From contig JAOQAL010000412.1 of assembly GCA_025963615.1 (NCBI GenBank), positions 1 through 8,975 on the forward strand: a stretch of DNA of 8,975 nucleotides, written 5' to 3'. The position numbers and the translations under genes were made by a program. How positions within the stretch are numbered: the stretch's first letter is position 1; every line of letters begins with the position of its first letter. Below, in pieces: positions 1-6,274 of this stretch. This stretch comes from Chitinophagaceae bacterium (GTDB taxonomy: Bacteria; Bacteroidota; Bacteroidia; Chitinophagales; Chitinophagaceae). The notes beneath the pieces were generated by a model. It was given only the letters and a program-made list of their open reading frames with translations, made no database searches and was not told where the DNA came from.

Positions 1-312
1 ATCGGTACCATTGAAAACATGTACATGCATATCAATGATGCCAGGCGTAATATATAGTCCGCTAACATCGATAACCTGCCTGGCGTTCTTTACAGAAATA
101 TCTTTTGCCACCTGCACTATTTTGCCATTTGCGATGGCTACATCCATCTGGCCATTAATTTTATTTTTTGGATCAATCACATGCCCACCTTTCAATAATA
201 TATCTACCGTTTGTGCCTGCGACAGACCCACAGCAAAAAAGCAGAGCGCCATCAACAGGATGCTGGCTGGTTTTTTGAAAAAAAGGGGTGATGATTTTTT
301 CTGGTTGAACAT
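1..312 (-). CDS. Exported amidohydrolase (dihydroorotase-like metallohydrolase), N-terminal part, truncated by window edge
   Basis: The first 104 residues of a metal-dependent amidohydrolase are visible; the rest lies before position 1. Residues 1-33 form a Sec-type signal peptide: a lysine-rich start, a hydrophobic stretch at about 17-30, and a likely cut after SQA (31-33). The mature start has the typical small N-terminal beta domain (VDILLKGGHVIDPKN, then DVAIANGKIVQVAKD), followed by PGIIDMHVH, where His96 and His98 form the HxH metal-binding pair. The ATG at 312-310 is chosen because an in-frame stop lies four codons upstream. It is 114 bases downstream of the SelA-like gene on the same strand, so co-transcription is likely. 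Family knowledge: COG3964-type amidohydrolases often sit beside SelA-like PLP proteins (for example EF_0837/EF_0838). The substrate cannot be read from this fragment; deacetylase or cyclic-amidase activity is possible. Confidence 0.88.
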   Translation of the reverse strand, partial: MFNQKKSSPLFFKKPASILLMALCFFAVGLSQAQTVDILLKGGHVIDPKNKINGQMDVAIANGKIVQVAKDISVKNARQVIDVSGLYITPGIIDMHVHVFNGTD

Positions 313-426
313 AAAAAAGTTTTACTGATTTTTGGACCTGGCTAAAGAACCCGCCTGTTGCTTTCGTCGCGTTGGACTTTTGTACTGCAATAGTTCCCTG
401 CAGCAACAAGTCTTTATTCCTCTGTC

Positions 427-2055
427 TCAGGTCGCCAATGGCGGGCCACCGGGTACTATGATTTCCTGCTTTTTCATTTTAAAATTGCTGCGTTTGGCGG
501 TAAATGTTGCCGTGCGGTATTCACCCATATAGATCGAGCCGCTGATCAAATCACCTGAAATTGTTCCTGAAAAAATAAAGGTAACCGAATCCGCCGGATG
601 ACGGTCTATACTGCGCAGTTTCACCTTATCACCTTCAATGGTTCCTGTTAATTCTCTTACCGTAAAATCTCCCTTATGAGAGCCTTTGAGCCAGTTGCCA
701 TCCTGTTCTATAAAGAGCATATGATTACTGGTACTGCTGAAGAATGCAATGGTGGCATCCCAGCTTCCTGAAAGGATGGCTGCTGGTTTAGCCATAACCG
801 TATTTTTGGGAGAACGTTTTTGCGATAGCACATTATATAGACGTTCGGCAACAATCAGGTCATTTCCCGGTTGCATCTGGCCGGTAGTAATACTGATGGA
901 AGACTTACCGTCTTTTGTCTGGCCTCCAATTTCAATTCTTGGCTTATTTCTGACAAGTTCTTCTGCAATCTCTTCACCCGTGATGTTGAGTTTTGCAGGA
1001 TCCCAATAGATATTCAGTACGGGAGATCTGTTCGATAACTCCGTGGGTTCAAAAACTGAAGTCGTCACACCTTGTATGCCCGAAACTTTTTTAGCAATAT
1101 TATCAAGCCAGGAAAGCCATGTTTTCCATTCGGCCGCATGATCTCTTTTTGTCCAGGTTTCTACTGCCGCCAACATACCCATCATTTCTTCACGGCCCAC
1201 TTTATTGTCCCGACCGGGCCCATGATGCGGAGCGCTTGCCTGCCATGCCGACATCAGGATATCCTTTCTGCCTAATACCAATCCGGCGCATTGCGGACCA
1301 CAAATAGCCTTGCCACCACTGTAAACTACCACGTCAGCACCCCGTTGCAGATGGATGTTCGGAATAGTAAGCACTTCTGCCGCGGCATCTATGAGGATCG
1401 GAATTTTATGCGGCTTTGCAATTTTCGCAATATTCTCCGTTGAGAGGGGCTGACCGGGTTCTGACTCCTTGTAAGACATGATATAGATCATAGCAGTTCG
1501 TTCATTCAATGCATTCTCTAATTCTTCCGGCGTGTTTACTTCAATGATCTTTACACCGGTATTCCGGATAGCGTGGTCATACACATTTCTTGACGATTTT
1601 GGAATCACGACTTCTGTTTTTTCAAATCCGGTCAGGTCGGGAATTCGTATTAATTTTTCGGGGTTACCACCGGTGATACAGGCGGCAGTTACATGTTTCA
1701 TGCCGGCGGCGCAGCCCGCTGAAACCATACCCCATTCAGCACCGGTTATCTCCGCAAGTCGTTTACCAATACCATCAGCCAGTTCATCATACTGTACAAA
1801 ATCTTTAGATGCTGCTTCCATCGCTGCACGAACTTCAGGGCGTTCAATGGATCCGCCGATGATGGTGAATGTGCCGCGGCAATTGATGATAGGTTCTACT
1901 CCAATGGATTGAAAGATATTGATGTCGGCTGGCAGTTCGCCGGCTACCGTCAATTGTTCAACATCATTTGCAAATAAAGATTTAAAGGGTATTAACGTTC
2001 CTGCTAACGGAAGCAGGGTAAAGCTTTTTATTATTTTCCGACGGTTCATAAGCAT
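427..2055 (-). CDS. Tat-exported SelA-like PLP-dependent enzyme (aminotransferase class V fold) with C-terminal beta-rich domain
   Basis: A 542-residue protein. Residues 4-29 form a twin-arginine signal (NRRKIIK, then a hydrophobic run to SLFA), so a folded, PLP-loaded enzyme is probably exported to the periplasm. Residues about 45-415 are a fold-type I PLP domain of the SelA / D-glucosaminate-6-phosphate ammonia lyase-like group: VSAGCAAGMK (111-120) for phosphate binding, LIDAAAE with Asp223 for the pyridine nitrogen, and YSGGKAICGPQ with Lys249 as the expected Schiff-base lysine. Residues about 425-520 are a separate domain with repeated short strands and glycine turns (SGSWDAT, WLKGSHKG, ELTGTIEGD, FSGTISGD, SGSIYMGEY), like a small beta barrel. 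True SelA selenocysteine synthase is unlikely because of the export signal and extra domain. A second ATG at 2049-2047 (residue 3) is an equally good start. It heads a probable two-gene unit with the amidohydrolase. The reaction is unknown; lyase, racemase or transaminase are open options. Confidence 0.88.
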   Translation of the reverse strand: MLMNRRKIIKSFTLLPLAGTLIPFKSLFANDVEQLTVAGELPADINIFQSIGVEPIINCRGTFTIIGGSIERPEVRAAMEAASKDFVQYDELADGIGKRLAEITGAEWGMVSAGCAAGMKHVTAACITGGNPEKLIRIPDLTGFEKTEVVIPKSSRNVYDHAIRNTGVKIIEVNTPEELENALNERTAMIYIMSYKESEPGQPLSTENIAKIAKPHKIPILIDAAAEVLTIPNIHLQRGADVVVYSGGKAICGPQCAGLVLGRKDILMSAWQASAPHHGPGRDNKVGREEMMGMLAAVETWTKRDHAAEWKTWLSWLDNIAKKVSGIQGVTTSVFEPTELSNRSPVLNIYWDPAKLNITGEEIAEELVRNKPRIEIGGQTKDGKSSISITTGQMQPGNDLIVAERLYNVLSQKRSPKNTVMAKPAAILSGSWDATIAFFSSTSNHMLFIEQDGNWLKGSHKGDFTVRELTGTIEGDKVKLRSIDRHPADSVTFIFSGTISGDLISGSIYMGEYRTATFTAKRSNFKMKKQEIIVPGGPPLAT

Positions 2056-2163
2056 TGTTATTTAGTGGTATAATTAAAATGATAAAAATAAAGCACAAAA
2101 AAACAAAAGATCCATTCTGTTCCTATAAAAATAACCCCAAAACAGCAGAAAACACGGAAGTAA

Positions 2164-2346
2164 AAACCGGTTCAGATTCACCTGCTGCAGAATTGGAGAG
2201 ATGATGAATTCGATAACGAGATTGTTGAAGTCGCGAAAAAGGCTTTGCAAATTTTAGGAAGGGAAGCTATTGATAGCTGGAAGGCTGGCTTTGCCTGTAA
2301 TGTTACAAACACGGGAGTGATAATCATAGCGAAGGGCGGTTGGTAA
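2164..2346 (+). other. Protein-like open fragment without a start codon, possible gene remnant
   Basis: Between in-frame stops at 2161-2163 and 2344-2346 the plus strand reads 60 codons with protein-like character: an acidic start (NWRDDEFDNEIVE), a helix-like VAKKALQILGREAI, then a strand-like TGVIIIAKGGW. This frame has no ATG. I do not recognise the family. It lies just upstream of the AAA+ ATPase remnant on the same strand, so it may be another decayed piece of the same lost locus. It could also be chance coding potential. Confidence 0.25.
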
Positions 2347-2416
2347 TTATGCATTTTGCGCGAATATAGTTTGGGGCAAAAAACCGGCGAAGTATCAAGT
2401 AAAGGATCCATACTGA

Positions 2417-2752
2417 TTTTCGACAGGATTTTTTCATGCTGGCAATCCACCCTTAGTAAAGGAGGAACTTGCAGACATACCTGAAGCGGTCAAGAAATAC
2501 GAACTTACGGGCGGTAATATTATAAACATTGTTCAATATGCCGGTATTAAAGCCATAAAAGCGCTTTACCATGACGAACACCAGGAAATAATAGCGAGCT
2601 CCCGGCATGCTGAAATAAATAGTAAGGGAAATGATCTTTCGGAAAATAAGAACGATACAGAGAATAAAGCCAAATTGACTTTCTATCTTTCGGATATATT
2701 GGAGGGAATAAAAGGAGAACTGATTAAAGAAGGAAAACCATTTTCGCAATGA
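2417..2752 (+). pseudogene. C-terminal remnant of an AAA+ ATPase (CDC48-like, injection-system type)
   Basis: The frame starting after the TGA at 2414-2416 runs to a TGA at 2750-2752. From 2435 it reads HAGNPPLVKEELADIPEAV, then KYELTGGNIINIVQYAGIKA, then a charged linker, LSDILEGIKGELIKEGKPF and the stop. These are the lid-domain signatures of AAA+ ATPases: the LTGGNI(I/M)N sensor-2 region and the closing LLEGIxxExxKEGK motif. No complete ATPase core precedes it and stops interrupt the upstream frames. Just before it, a neighbouring frame reads FRQDFFMLAIHP, which could be a worn RRF...IHFP segment, so a frameshift near 2435 is likely. A SKGSILIFD stretch at about 2395-2421, in another frame, may be a trace of Walker B, but this is weak. 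In Bacteroidota, close relatives of this C-terminus occur in extracellular contractile injection system loci. Function is presumably lost. Confidence 0.72.
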
Positions 2753-2898
2753 AAAAAACAAGTTGTCTGTAATAGCCAATTTACCGGTAACGGGTTGTCT
2801 CCCGTAAAATGGAATTTTCGCCAGGATAATTTCTTGCCTTTTACCCGGTTGAATGGGTTGTCCGGACATTCAACGCGATAGCGAAGCCGCAGCGTTAA
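2749..2898 (+). pseudogene. Possible decayed DUF4157-like gene directly after the ATPase remnant
   Basis: An ATG at 2749-2751 overlaps the ATPase stop (ATGA), the usual layout of a coupled next gene, but its frame reads only MKKTSCL before a stop. Further on, the frame from 2825 reads DNFLPFTRLNGLSGHS. The frame from 2857 reads VVRTFNAIAKPQR. Joined by a frameshift near 2870, these resemble the opening of DUF4157 domains, recalled as roughly LP..LK.GIE.LSG.SMDDV.VHYNS.KPAQL. DUF4157 proteins commonly follow the AAA+ ATPase in injection-system clusters. No HEAWHVVQQ motif of that domain is visible downstream. This is inference from short matches and could be coincidence. Confidence 0.3.
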
Positions 2899-3095
2899 AC
2901 TCTGGTGATTTGTTATCACTCTTTTACATCAAAATCCATTGCGTAAAATTGTTGCGGAAATGAGTAGAAAATATTGGGAAGTAGGAACATACATCAAGAG
3001 GCGTTTGATGACTTATTGCCCATGATGAACAGCCTATAGAGGATATCTCCGGAATTTCAATCTACTATTTAGGCTATTCTATTGTTCCTCTAAAT
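2899..3095. other. Spacer without a recognisable gene upstream of the AraC-type regulator
   Basis: I see no intact reading frame here. It completes the roughly 1.1-kb gap (2056-3137) that otherwise holds only the remnants listed. A short imperfectly placed dyad, GTGAT-5 bases-ATCAC, spans 2905-2919. The segment most likely holds decayed sequence and the upstream promoter region of the regulator. Confidence 0.4.
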
Positions 3096-3103
3096 TACCT
3101 TTG
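3096..3103 (+). promoter_or_regulatory. Putative Bacteroidetes -7 promoter element for the AraC-type gene
   Basis: TACCTTTG is an exact match to the TAnnTTTG -7 consensus of Bacteroidetes primary sigma factors. It lies 34 bases before the ATG at 3138 and would give a leader of about 30 bases. No convincing TTTG -33 box is found at the ideal 19-20 base spacing; the nearest is TTTA at 3068-3071. Activator dependence is therefore possible. Confidence 0.5.
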
Positions 3104-3137
3104 CATAATAAAAGGATGACCGGAAATTATTTTTGGG

Positions 3138-4031
3138 ATGAAAAATACAGGCTCGATAACGTCCCTTAGCATTGATGAATTGATCGCAGATACCGGCAGA
3201 ACAAAACTGGTAAATAATTTCCACGTTTTCAGAAGTGAGGAGTTGAATAAGGAAAAAAGAACTTCAAAACCTGTAAGGTTTGACCATTTCATAGTTATAC
3301 TTGCCACGGAGGGTTCCAGTCACATAAGGCTAAATCTTACTGATCATTTTATACAAAAAAACAGCTTGCTTATTATTTCACCCAATGTGATACATGAATT
3401 TGTAGGGGAAACAAACAGCGCGTTTATTGGGGTGGGTTTTATTCCCGAATTTTTCTCCCACCTGGGGCTTAACATGAAGCAGGCGGATACATTTACTTTT
3501 TTCTCTTCCCAAAACGACCCTTACTTTTCTTTAACAAACCAGGAAGCAGCCACTTTATCCCAAATTATGTTACTACTTTATGAAAAAGACCATATTGAAA
3601 CGGACCATCCCTTTAAAGAAGAAATGCTGCATCATGCCTTTGGTCTCTTTATATTTGAATTGGCCGCCATTGCCAGAAAGTACCGGGGGGATAATAATTT
3701 TAAGTTAACGCGTAAGGAAGATATTATGCTGTCTTTTTTGAAAGTATTACCCATACATTTTAAAGAAGAACGCAGCGTTCAATTCTATGCTAACCTGCTT
3801 TTTATTACCCCAAAACATCTAACAAAAACGGTAAAGGAACTGACCCATAAAACCTGTGGCGAATGGATTGACGATATGGTGATAATGGAAGCAAAAGTTT
3901 TACTAAATGATGCTGCCTTGTCAGTTGCCAATGTTGCCGGACAGCTGCATTTTAGTGATCAATTTTTCTTCAGCAAATTTTTTAAAAGATACACGGGCCT
4001 TACCCCTACAGAATTCAGAACAAACCCTTAA
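3138..4031 (+). CDS. AraC/XylS-family transcriptional regulator
   Basis: A 297-residue cytoplasmic DNA-binding regulator, a typical length for the family. The N-terminal part (about 45-105) looks like a cupin-type sensor domain: RFDHFIVILATEG, then the conserved-looking KNSLLIISPNVIHEF strand-turn. The C-terminal 85 residues hold the two helix-turn-helix units: the first at about 213-245 (YANLLFITPKHLTKTVKELT), the second at about 262-294, with SVANVAGQLHFSDQFFFSKFFKRYTGLTPTEFR matching the classic AraC signature in spaced form. The ATG at 3138 follows a good -7 element and gives a full-length N-terminus. The next gene on the strand, an SDR homologue 123 bases downstream, is the most likely target, as AraC/SDR pairs are frequent in Bacteroidota. 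The ligand is unknown. Confidence 0.93.
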   Translation: MKNTGSITSLSIDELIADTGRTKLVNNFHVFRSEELNKEKRTSKPVRFDHFIVILATEGSSHIRLNLTDHFIQKNSLLIISPNVIHEFVGETNSAFIGVGFIPEFFSHLGLNMKQADTFTFFSSQNDPYFSLTNQEAATLSQIMLLLYEKDHIETDHPFKEEMLHHAFGLFIFELAAIARKYRGDNNFKLTRKEDIMLSFLKVLPIHFKEERSVQFYANLLFITPKHLTKTVKELTHKTCGEWIDDMVIMEAKVLLNDAALSVANVAGQLHFSDQFFFSKFFKRYTGLTPTEFRTNP

Positions 4032-4039
4032 TCCATTTT

Positions 4040-4052
4040 TTAAATTATTTAA
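4040..4052. repeat. AT-only palindrome between the AraC-type and SDR genes
   Basis: TTAAAT-T-ATTTAA is a perfect 6-bp inverted repeat with a one-base centre, starting nine bases after the regulator stop. It could be a binding site for the regulator or another factor, or a weak stop structure. Being pure AT in an AT-rich spacer, it could easily arise by chance. Confidence 0.25.
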
Positions 4053-4106
4053 GCCTTATTATATTTTGCGCCATGCAGACATATTATTGGCACTTTCATA
4101 CATTTT

Positions 4107-4139
4107 TTTATTTTTAGATTTCCTGTATTTTTACCTTGG
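4107..4139 (+). promoter_or_regulatory. Possible promoter of the SDR gene
   Basis: TACCTTGG at 4132-4139 matches the Bacteroidetes -7 element TAnnTTTG at all but one position. TTTA at 4107-4110 could serve as a degenerate -33 box with 21-base spacing. The leader to the ATG at 4155 would be only about 12 bases. It would allow the SDR gene to be transcribed separately from the regulator. Confidence 0.3.
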
Positions 4140-4154
4140 GAGAGAAAACAGAGT

Positions 4155-4886
4155 ATGCAACAATTAAGCGAAAAAATGCCAGGCAAAATTGTTTTGGTTG
4201 CGGGAAGTACAAGTCCCATAGGCTTACCTGTAGTGCATTATTTCTTAAAGGCCGGTGCAACGGTAATAGCGCCTGTTAAGAGTTTGGATGAAATTACAAA
4301 GCTGAAAGCAAGTGTTGCAGATATAAGCACCGGCACCCTGATCACACAATTAACAGAATTGCCGGATTATGATACAGGTTTTGACATTACAGAGACCATA
4401 GTTGAAAAATTTGGGAGGATAGATATAGGCATAGCCATATTCAACGGTTTGACTTGCAATAATCAGCTTACAGAAGTACATATTAACGAGTGGCAAAACA
4501 TGGTGGATAATGAAGTAACTCCATTTTTTATTTGTGCACGCCTGATACTCCGTACAATGAAAGTAAGCAAAGGAGGTTTATACATCAGTTTGTGCGATAG
4601 CAGTCTTGTTAAACAGGATAATTTTCCGCCGTTATCTAAAATTGCTGCTAATATAAAGATGGAGATGTCGAAGATATTTGCAGAGGAAACGAAAAAATAC
4701 AATGTAAAATATTATCATCTTTGGGTGAAACAAGATGACCGGTCAAAAGAATTTTCTGCAAGTGGCCAGGATGTTTCAGTAATAAGCTCCGAAATGATTG
4801 GGAGCCACATAATGAAATTATACCTTTGCAAAACTGATAAGCCCGATGAGGTATTTCAGTTGTTCCCCGAAAATTATACCTTGTAA
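4155..4886 (+). CDS. Short-chain dehydrogenase/reductase homologue lacking the catalytic tyrosine
   Basis: A 243-residue Rossmann-fold protein of classical SDR length. The cofactor-binding turn is VLVAGSTSPIG (residues 13-23), a variant of TGxxxGIG. FGRID at 86-90 and IFNGLT (95-100) sit where the NNAG strand is expected, and Asn119 in VDNEVTPFFICARL matches the helix-4 asparagine. The strand ending YISLCDSS (143-150) offers a candidate catalytic serine. The active-site YxxxK is broken: Lys162 is present in LSKIAANIKM, but the residue four before it is Pro158, and no tyrosine lies nearby. Normal SDR catalysis is therefore doubtful; it may be a divergent reductase, a binding protein or a decaying paralogue. 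No signal peptide is seen, so it should be cytoplasmic. A start at the internal Met8 is possible. It lies 123 bases after the AraC-type gene, which may control it. Confidence 0.85.
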   Translation: MQQLSEKMPGKIVLVAGSTSPIGLPVVHYFLKAGATVIAPVKSLDEITKLKASVADISTGTLITQLTELPDYDTGFDITETIVEKFGRIDIGIAIFNGLTCNNQLTEVHINEWQNMVDNEVTPFFICARLILRTMKVSKGGLYISLCDSSLVKQDNFPPLSKIAANIKMEMSKIFAEETKKYNVKYYHLWVKQDDRSKEFSASGQDVSVISSEMIGSHIMKLYLCKTDKPDEVFQLFPENYTL

Positions 4887-4978
4887 TAATTCCTTTCAAA
4901 TTACGCGATTTAGACATATTCTTAAGGCTTTCAGCCATGGCCTACCCTTATCTTTTCCCTCAATTTTACATCAGCAAA

Positions 4979-5009
4979 TTTGTGATATAAACACTATTCA
5001 TTACTTGTG
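4979..5009 (+). promoter_or_regulatory. Bacteroidetes-type promoter of the LpxR-family gene
   Basis: TTTG at 4979-4982 (-33) and TACTTGTG at 5002-5009 (-7, one mismatch to TAnnTTTG) are separated by exactly 19 bases, the preferred spacing for this group. Transcription would begin near 5013-5016, giving a leader of about 60 bases. The -7 box abuts the inverted repeats that begin at 5009. Confidence 0.5.
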
Positions 5010-5061
5010 TTGAGATAAACCAAAGGCGACAAAACTATCTCAACCGGTTTTGGTTATTATC
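5009..5061 (+). promoter_or_regulatory. Overlapping inverted repeats in the leader of the LpxR-family gene
   Basis: Two dyads overlap. Dyad I: GTTGAGATA (5009-5017) with TATCTCAAC (5036-5044), 9 perfect pairs. Dyad II: GATA plus AACCAAA (5014-5024) with TTTGGTT (5049-5055), a 2-base bulge, and TATC (5058-5061), 11 pairs. GATA at 5014-5017 is used by both, so the two hairpins exclude each other. They span the predicted transcription start and end 13 bases before the ATG. This could be an RNA switch-like leader, or a pair of operators for a repressor at the promoter. A simultaneous pseudoknot looks sterically tight. Confidence 0.5.
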
Positions 5062-5074
5062 TGAAAATAATTAT

Positions 5075-6088
5075 ATGAAGCAGTTTTTACTTTATATTTT
5101 TTTATCGATTTTCTGGGTGAAGAATAATATCTCCTATGCACAATCCGCTGGTAAGGTTAACACACACCTGGTACGTATTTATGAAGACAACGATTTTTTG
5201 AATATCCGTGGGAATGGTACGGATAATTCTTATACCAATGGGACAAGACTGGATTTTTTTTTCACTAAGAAAAAAAGGTCGCGATTCTTTTTTGACCGCC
5301 TGATGCCAAAAACCGGTGACAGCAGTATCAATGTCTTTGGCTGGAGCCTGACACAATTGATGGTTACGCCGAACGATATCAGCACGACACAATATCAACC
5401 TAATGATTATCCGTATGCCGGGGCCTTATTTATAACACATTCCCTTTATTCTTATAATGCAGCAAGGAAATATAGTTTCCAGACACAGCTGGTTGCCGGC
5501 ATCCGCGGGCCCGCATCTTTTGCACGGGAACTGCAAACATTATTCCATTCAGTCATTCATAATGATAAACCGATGGGATGGGATAACCAGTTAAAGACGT
5601 ATCCCCTGCTCAATATTAACTTCACCGCAGAAAAACAATTACTGGCTATTGGCAATTTTATCGAAGTGATTGGCGGCGCACAAGTAGATGCAGGTACTTT
5701 CCTGGATGCGTTTAGTTTTTACCCACTGATACGGATCGGGAGAATGGCCCCTTATTTTAATGGTTATTTCAGTCAATACGGATCCTATTATAAAAAAGGG
5801 CGTAAAATAAAAACACAGTTTTACCTGGTTGCCAGGCCTGCATCAACATTTGTATTGCACAATGCCCTGGTACATGGACAACGAAGAAATGAAAATGAAA
5901 ATCCGGACAATTCAACTGAGAAAACTTCTATGCGGCGGATAAGGCACCGGATTACCGATATCCAGTTCGGGACAGTGGTCGCACACGGAAATTTCAGCTT
6001 CTCTTACCTGCAGACACATTCTACTGAATATAATAAAGGACTGTACCATCATAACTGGGGTAATTTCTCTTTATCCTATACCTGGTAA
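5075..6088 (+). CDS. LpxR-family (DUF2219) outer membrane lipid A deacylase
   Basis: A 337-residue protein with a signal peptide (1 to about 22, cut near YA-QS) and the aromatic, alternating strands of an outer membrane beta barrel, ending SLSYTW with a C-terminal aromatic residue. Family marks in order: EDNDF (37-41) and YTNG (53-56), holding the Asn-Asp and Thr of the LpxR active site; DYPYAG (111-116); GIRGPAS (142-148); LQTLFH with His158 as likely catalytic histidine; GWDNQL (168-173). From Salmonella LpxR these correspond to Asn9, Asp10, Thr34 and His122, recalled rather than aligned. LpxR is a calcium-dependent hydrolase that removes the 3'-acyloxyacyl chain of lipid A at the cell surface, changing envelope charge and immune recognition. 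It is monocistronic by layout, with its own promoter and overlapping dyads upstream. The function in this host is inferred from family membership. Confidence 0.9.
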   Translation: MKQFLLYIFLSIFWVKNNISYAQSAGKVNTHLVRIYEDNDFLNIRGNGTDNSYTNGTRLDFFFTKKKRSRFFFDRLMPKTGDSSINVFGWSLTQLMVTPNDISTTQYQPNDYPYAGALFITHSLYSYNAARKYSFQTQLVAGIRGPASFARELQTLFHSVIHNDKPMGWDNQLKTYPLLNINFTAEKQLLAIGNFIEVIGGAQVDAGTFLDAFSFYPLIRIGRMAPYFNGYFSQYGSYYKKGRKIKTQFYLVARPASTFVLHNALVHGQRRNENENPDNSTEKTSMRRIRHRITDIQFGTVVAHGNFSFSYLQTHSTEYNKGLYHHNWGNFSLSYTW

Positions 6089-6109
6089 ATGGACATGGAA
6101 GACAAAATG

Positions 6110-6144
6110 CTGGATTTTAGATACTGGATATTAGATACTGAATA
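6110..6144. repeat. Five-unit degenerate 7-bp tandem repeat
   Basis: Five consecutive heptamers follow the pattern YTRRATW: CTGGATT, TTAGATA, CTGGATA, TTAGATA, CTGAATA. The alternation also gives a 14-bp period, TTAGATACTGRATA twice. It lies 22 bases after the LpxR-family stop in a spacer between convergent genes. Short GGATACT-like heptamer arrays occur in spacers of several Bacteroidota genomes; their role is unknown. Confidence 0.6.
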
Positions 6145-6153
6145 TTCGTAGAG

Positions 6154-6166
6154 GCCACAACGTGGC
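6154..6166. terminator. Compact hairpin between convergent genes, possible bidirectional terminator
   Basis: GCCAC-AAC-GTGGC is a perfect 5-bp stem with a 3-base loop, in the spacer between the plus-strand LpxR-family gene and the minus-strand PQQ enzyme gene. Its place suits transcription stopping from either side. No long T run follows on either strand, so it is not a strong intrinsic terminator. Confidence 0.4.
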
Positions 6167-6274
6167 TAAACTCCTTAACTTAATGACATTGAGCACCGGG
6201 TCATTCTATTCTTTCTTAAAGTCGACACGAGTGAATTTTTATTGCCATCCGGCTGGATAGGATCAATTGAATGT

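Noticed and set aside
380..409. Imperfect hairpin (TTGT-CTGCA / TGCAG-ACAA) between the SelA-like and amidohydrolase genes
   Set aside because: Short stem with an internal loop and no T run; not enough to call a terminator or processing site.
2056..2160. Promoter of the SelA-like gene on the minus strand
   Set aside because: A TATTTTTA near-match to the -7 element exists at 2083-2090, but no -33 box lies at suitable spacing in this AT-rich stretch.
2790..2805. ACGGG-6-CCCGT hairpin after the ATPase remnant
   Set aside because: Short stem, no T run, and it lies inside a possible decayed reading frame.
2178..2919. Three minus-strand reading frames (2178-2450, 2453-2869, 2683-2919)
   Set aside because: They lie opposite the plus-strand AAA+ remnant, whose translation is clearly protein-like; the minus translations have no recognisable domain.
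2905..2919. GTGAT-5-ATCAC dyad upstream of the AraC-type gene
   Set aside because: Only 5-bp arms and almost 180 bases from the promoter element; expected by chance in a gap this size.
5018..5055. H-type pseudoknot combining dyad I with AACCAAA/TTTGGTT pairing
   Set aside because: No bases separate the two 5' arms and only four bases would cross a 9-bp stem, so alternative hairpins are more plausible.
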